Source: Parabacteroides sp.
GTDB taxonomy: Bacteria > Bacteroidota > Bacteroidia > Bacteroidales > Tannerellaceae
Length of the DNA: 7,583 bases
NCBI GenBank assembly: GCA_019411205.1
Contig: DXRF01000147.1
Span: 1-7,583 of the forward strand
Direction of reading: 5' to 3'
The notes beneath the pieces were generated by a model. That model did not search any database, was not told the origin of the DNA, and was given only the letters and a program-made list of their open reading frames with translations. Of the stretch, positions 5,885 through 7,583 are shown in pieces. A program made the translations under genes and the position numbers. Position 1 is the first letter of the stretch. Every line of letters starts with the position of its first letter.

Positions 5885-6700
5885 ATGGAAACATTTCGTA
5901 TTCAGTATCCTTCCTCTTTACTTGCCCCTTATATAAAGCATTTTTGGATATTGGAGGCAGATTGTGCTACGCATGCCTCCGAACGGATTATTCCGTACGG
6001 GAATATACAGATGCTTTTTTATCGGGGCGACCCGGTTATCCTTTCTTCTTTGGAACGGATGGAGCAGATACAGGATTGTGCGTTACTTTGTGGACAGTCG
6101 GTCGGTTATTCTGATATCCGGTTGCTGGGGAGGATCAGTATTATTGCGGTTGTGTTCCGTGTTTATGGAGCAAGCGCGTTTTTCCGGATGCCGATGTTTG
6201 AGCTTAGTGAGCGGAAAGTCGTATTTGCCGATACTGAAAATCGAGCTTTGATGAATTTGCAAGACCGGGTGTTGGAGGCCTCCGATGATGCTTCAGCGAT
6301 CCGGCTGATCGAACAGTTTTTGTTACGATGTCTGCATCCGTTGAAGGATTACAATCTTCAGCGGATGCAGGTTGCTATCGGTGAAATCGACCGGATGAAA
6401 GGAGAAACGAGCCTTGTCGATTTGTGCGAGTTGGCTTGTTTGAGCCCTAAACAGTTTCGTCGTGTGTTTACCGAACATGTTGGGATTAATCCGAAAGATT
6501 TTTTGCGGATTGTTCGTTTTCAACATGCATTGTTCATCCTACAATCGTCTCCGGGTATCTTATTTTCCCAGTTGGCGTATGAGTGCGGTTATTCCGACCA
6601 GTCACACCTGATTAATGAGTTTAAAATATTCTCCGGCTATACACCGAAGGGATATCTGGCATTATGCCCTCCTTATTCCGATTATTTTATGGAAGAATAG
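5885..6700 (+). CDS. AraC-family regulator with N-terminal DUF6597-like domain
   Basis: The 271-residue protein opens with YPSSLLAPYIKHFW (residues 8-21) and a proline/glycine-containing IIPYGNIQMLFY segment (35-46), typical of the DUF6597 N-terminal domain found before AraC DNA-binding domains. The C-terminal AraC domain spans about 160-260. Its first helix-turn-helix is near 176-197 (LCELACLSPKQFRRVF) and its second near 226-248 (LAYECGYSDQSHLINEF), ending in the GYTPKGY motif at 251-257. The ligand is unknown. It lies between the GyrI-type AraC gene and the VOC gene, both within about 100 nt. Regulation of the VOC gene, or autoregulation through the inverted repeat at 5846-5863, is plausible but inferred. 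The start at 5885 agrees with the family N-terminus. Confidence 0.9.
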   Translation: METFRIQYPSSLLAPYIKHFWILEADCATHASERIIPYGNIQMLFYRGDPVILSSLERMEQIQDCALLCGQSVGYSDIRLLGRISIIAVVFRVYGASAFFRMPMFELSERKVVFADTENRALMNLQDRVLEASDDASAIRLIEQFLLRCLHPLKDYNLQRMQVAIGEIDRMKGETSLVDLCELACLSPKQFRRVFTEHVGINPKDFLRIVRFQHALFILQSSPGILFSQLAYECGYSDQSHLINEFKIFSGYTPKGYLALCPPYSDYFMEE

Positions 6701-6751
6701 CCCTCTTTTTCGAATGTCCCTTTTTTACAAGATTCTGTTAGTTCGGCCTTC

Positions 6752-6759
6752 TATCTTTG
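6752..6759 (+). promoter_or_regulatory. -7 box of the VOC gene
   Basis: TATCTTTG matches TAnnTTTG exactly and lies 41 nt before the VOC start codon, predicting a leader of about 35 nt. The -33 region is only T-rich (6721-6726), without a clear TTTG. The leader before ATG 6801 is A-rich (AAAAAGAGACAC). Confidence 0.55.
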
Positions 6760-6800
6760 TTGTGTCGATAGACGAAAATAAATAATTTAAAAAGAGACAC

Positions 6801-7169
6801 ATGAAAAAGTTAGTATCTTTCTTTGAGATTCCGACAGCCGATTTTCATCGGGCGGTTCAATTTTACGAAACAGTGTTGAATCTGAAACTCAACGTATTCG
6901 AATGTGATGAGGAAAAGATGGCTTTCTTCCCGGAGGAGGACGGGGAGATGACGGGAGCAGTCTCCTATGCACCGGATTTCCTTCCTTCGAACAAAGGAGT
7001 GTTGATTCATTTCCGGGTGGAAGATATGGGCGCAGTATTGGAACGGATCTGTAGGAACGGAGGTACGATAGTACGCCCGAAAACGAAAATTGAGGCAGAT
7101 AACTGTGGCTACTTTTCACTGTTTACGGATAGTGAAGGTAACTGTCTTGGCCTGTATTCCGATCTGTAA
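6801..7169 (+). CDS. Small VOC-superfamily (glyoxalase/bleomycin-resistance fold) protein
   Basis: The 122-residue protein has the length of a single VOC chain, which normally dimerises. It contains two beta-alpha-beta-beta-beta modules. The first holds FFEIPTADFHRAVQFYETVL (residues 7-26). The second begins GVLIHFRVEDMGAVLERI (66-83) and ends FSLFTDSEGNCLGLYSDL (105-122). Candidate metal ligands are E9 and H70. The terminal acidic ligand seen in many VOC enzymes falls at leucine or glycine in GNCLGLYS, so classical glyoxalase I activity is doubtful. No signal peptide is present, so it is cytoplasmic. It has its own promoter but follows the DUF6597-type AraC gene by 100 nt, and may be that regulator's target. 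The substrate is unknown. Confidence 0.88.
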   Translation: MKKLVSFFEIPTADFHRAVQFYETVLNLKLNVFECDEEKMAFFPEEDGEMTGAVSYAPDFLPSNKGVLIHFRVEDMGAVLERICRNGGTIVRPKTKIEADNCGYFSLFTDSEGNCLGLYSDL

Positions 7170-7262
7170 ATCTATTGTCTGCTGGGTTGAAAGGAAAACG
7201 AAACGTAGGAAGAGGTGGCTGCCGAATTAGGATTGCTGACTGTGAAGATGTTTGAAGAGTGG

Positions 7263-7299
7263 AGTGATCCTTTCAAGAAGGTAGGATTACTTTTCTTTT
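7263..7299 (+). terminator. Probable intrinsic terminator after the VOC gene
   Basis: AGTGATCCT (7263-7271) pairs with AGGATTACT (7283-7291) as a 9-bp stem with one G-U wobble and an 11-nt loop. The T-rich run TTTTCTTTT at 7291-7299 follows directly. It lies between the VOC stop and the radical SAM start, which suits termination of the regulator/VOC transcript. Confidence 0.5.
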
Positions 7300-7329
7300 G
7301 GGAGCGAAGAAATAGTAAAAGATTATTCT

Positions 7330-7337
7330 TACTTTTG
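7330..7337 (+). promoter_or_regulatory. -7 box of the radical SAM gene
   Basis: TACTTTTG matches TAnnTTTG exactly, 30 nt before ATG 7360. The predicted leader is about 18 nt. The nearest TTTG upstream (7297-7300) is further away than usual for a -33 element and overlaps the end of the terminator. Confidence 0.45.
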
Positions 7338-7359
7338 TCAAGAAATCCCGGTAACAATT

Positions 7360-7583
7360 ATGGACGAAAGAGTGCTCGAAAAACTGAAAGTACTGGCTGA
7401 ATCGGCCAAGTACGATGTATCTTGCGCTTCCAGCGGAACGTCGCGAAAGAACAAGAGTGGCGGAATCGGAAGTGCGGCAGGGTGGGGCATCTGTCATAGC
7501 TTTGCCGAGGATGGCCGTTGTATTTCTTTGCTGAAGATCATGCTGACAAATTACTGCATGTTCGATTGCGCCTACTGCATCAA
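7360..7583 (+). CDS. UDG-linked radical SAM protein, putative DNA modification/repair (5' part, cut by window end)
   Basis: The first 74 codons are complete and the window ends in codon 75. The protein starts MDERVLEKLKVLAESAKYDV and carries the radical SAM cluster motif CMFDCAYC (C66, C70, C73). Extra cysteines at 22, 45 and 54, with GICHSFAEDGRCISLLKI, match my memory of the family annotated as putative DNA modification/repair radical SAM protein. In Bacteroidota that gene usually precedes a uracil-DNA-glycosylase-like partner. The cluster would reductively cleave S-adenosylmethionine; the reaction catalysed is not established. A segment starting at codon 55 is duplicated at 4729-4899. The start fits the family and the promoter box just upstream. 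Confidence 0.87.
   Translation, partial: MDERVLEKLKVLAESAKYDVSCASSGTSRKNKSGGIGSAAGWGICHSFAEDGRCISLLKIMLTNYCMFDCAYCI

Overview
The window looks like chromosome from a gut-type Bacteroidota, probably order Bacteroidales and possibly Parabacteroides. Three things point there. Promoter-like boxes match the Bacteroides -7 consensus TAnnTTTG (TACCTTTG, TATATTTG, TATCTTTG, TACTTTTG). Start codons lack Shine-Dalgarno sequences and sit behind A-rich leaders. The gene families are typical of that group: a GH3/serine-hydrolase fusion, AraC regulators with GyrI-like or DUF6597-like domains, and a UDG-linked radical SAM protein. Every gene lies on the + strand. The genus is an inference.

Layout. Positions 84-4128 hold two closely spaced genes: a secreted NagZ-type glycoside hydrolase family 3 enzyme fused to a beta-lactamase-like serine hydrolase, then a CobD-like PLP enzyme 31 nt downstream. 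Next is an 856-nt gap (4129-4984) that is a mosaic. It holds a decayed copy of the promoter and start region of the following araC gene, a 36-bp near-perfect hairpin, an AT-rich stretch, GTGATAGAG repeats, and a 171-nt internal fragment of a radical SAM gene. Three genes follow, each with its own promoter-like box: an AraC/GyrI-like regulator (4985-5842), an AraC regulator with a DUF6597-like N-terminus (5885-6700), and a small VOC/glyoxalase-fold protein (6801-7169). A terminator-like hairpin (7263-7299) precedes the start of an apparently intact radical SAM gene (7360 onward), which is cut by the window end.

How the parts relate. The first gene pair probably reflects peptidoglycan or glycan turnover plus a cobalamin-type aminotransferase-fold enzyme; no shared pathway is evident. 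The two AraC regulators and the VOC protein resemble a small ligand- or stress-response group. This group lies between a 5'-truncated internal copy of the radical SAM gene and the gene itself: codon 55 onward of the intact gene (7522-7583) matches 4729-4790 at 61 of 62 positions. The most noteworthy features are this partial duplication, the duplicated araC promoter that now fires into a hairpin instead of a gene, and a probable leaderless start for the second AraC gene. I see no CRISPR array, tRNA, rRNA, transposase or integrase, and nothing here establishes a new defence or mobile system.
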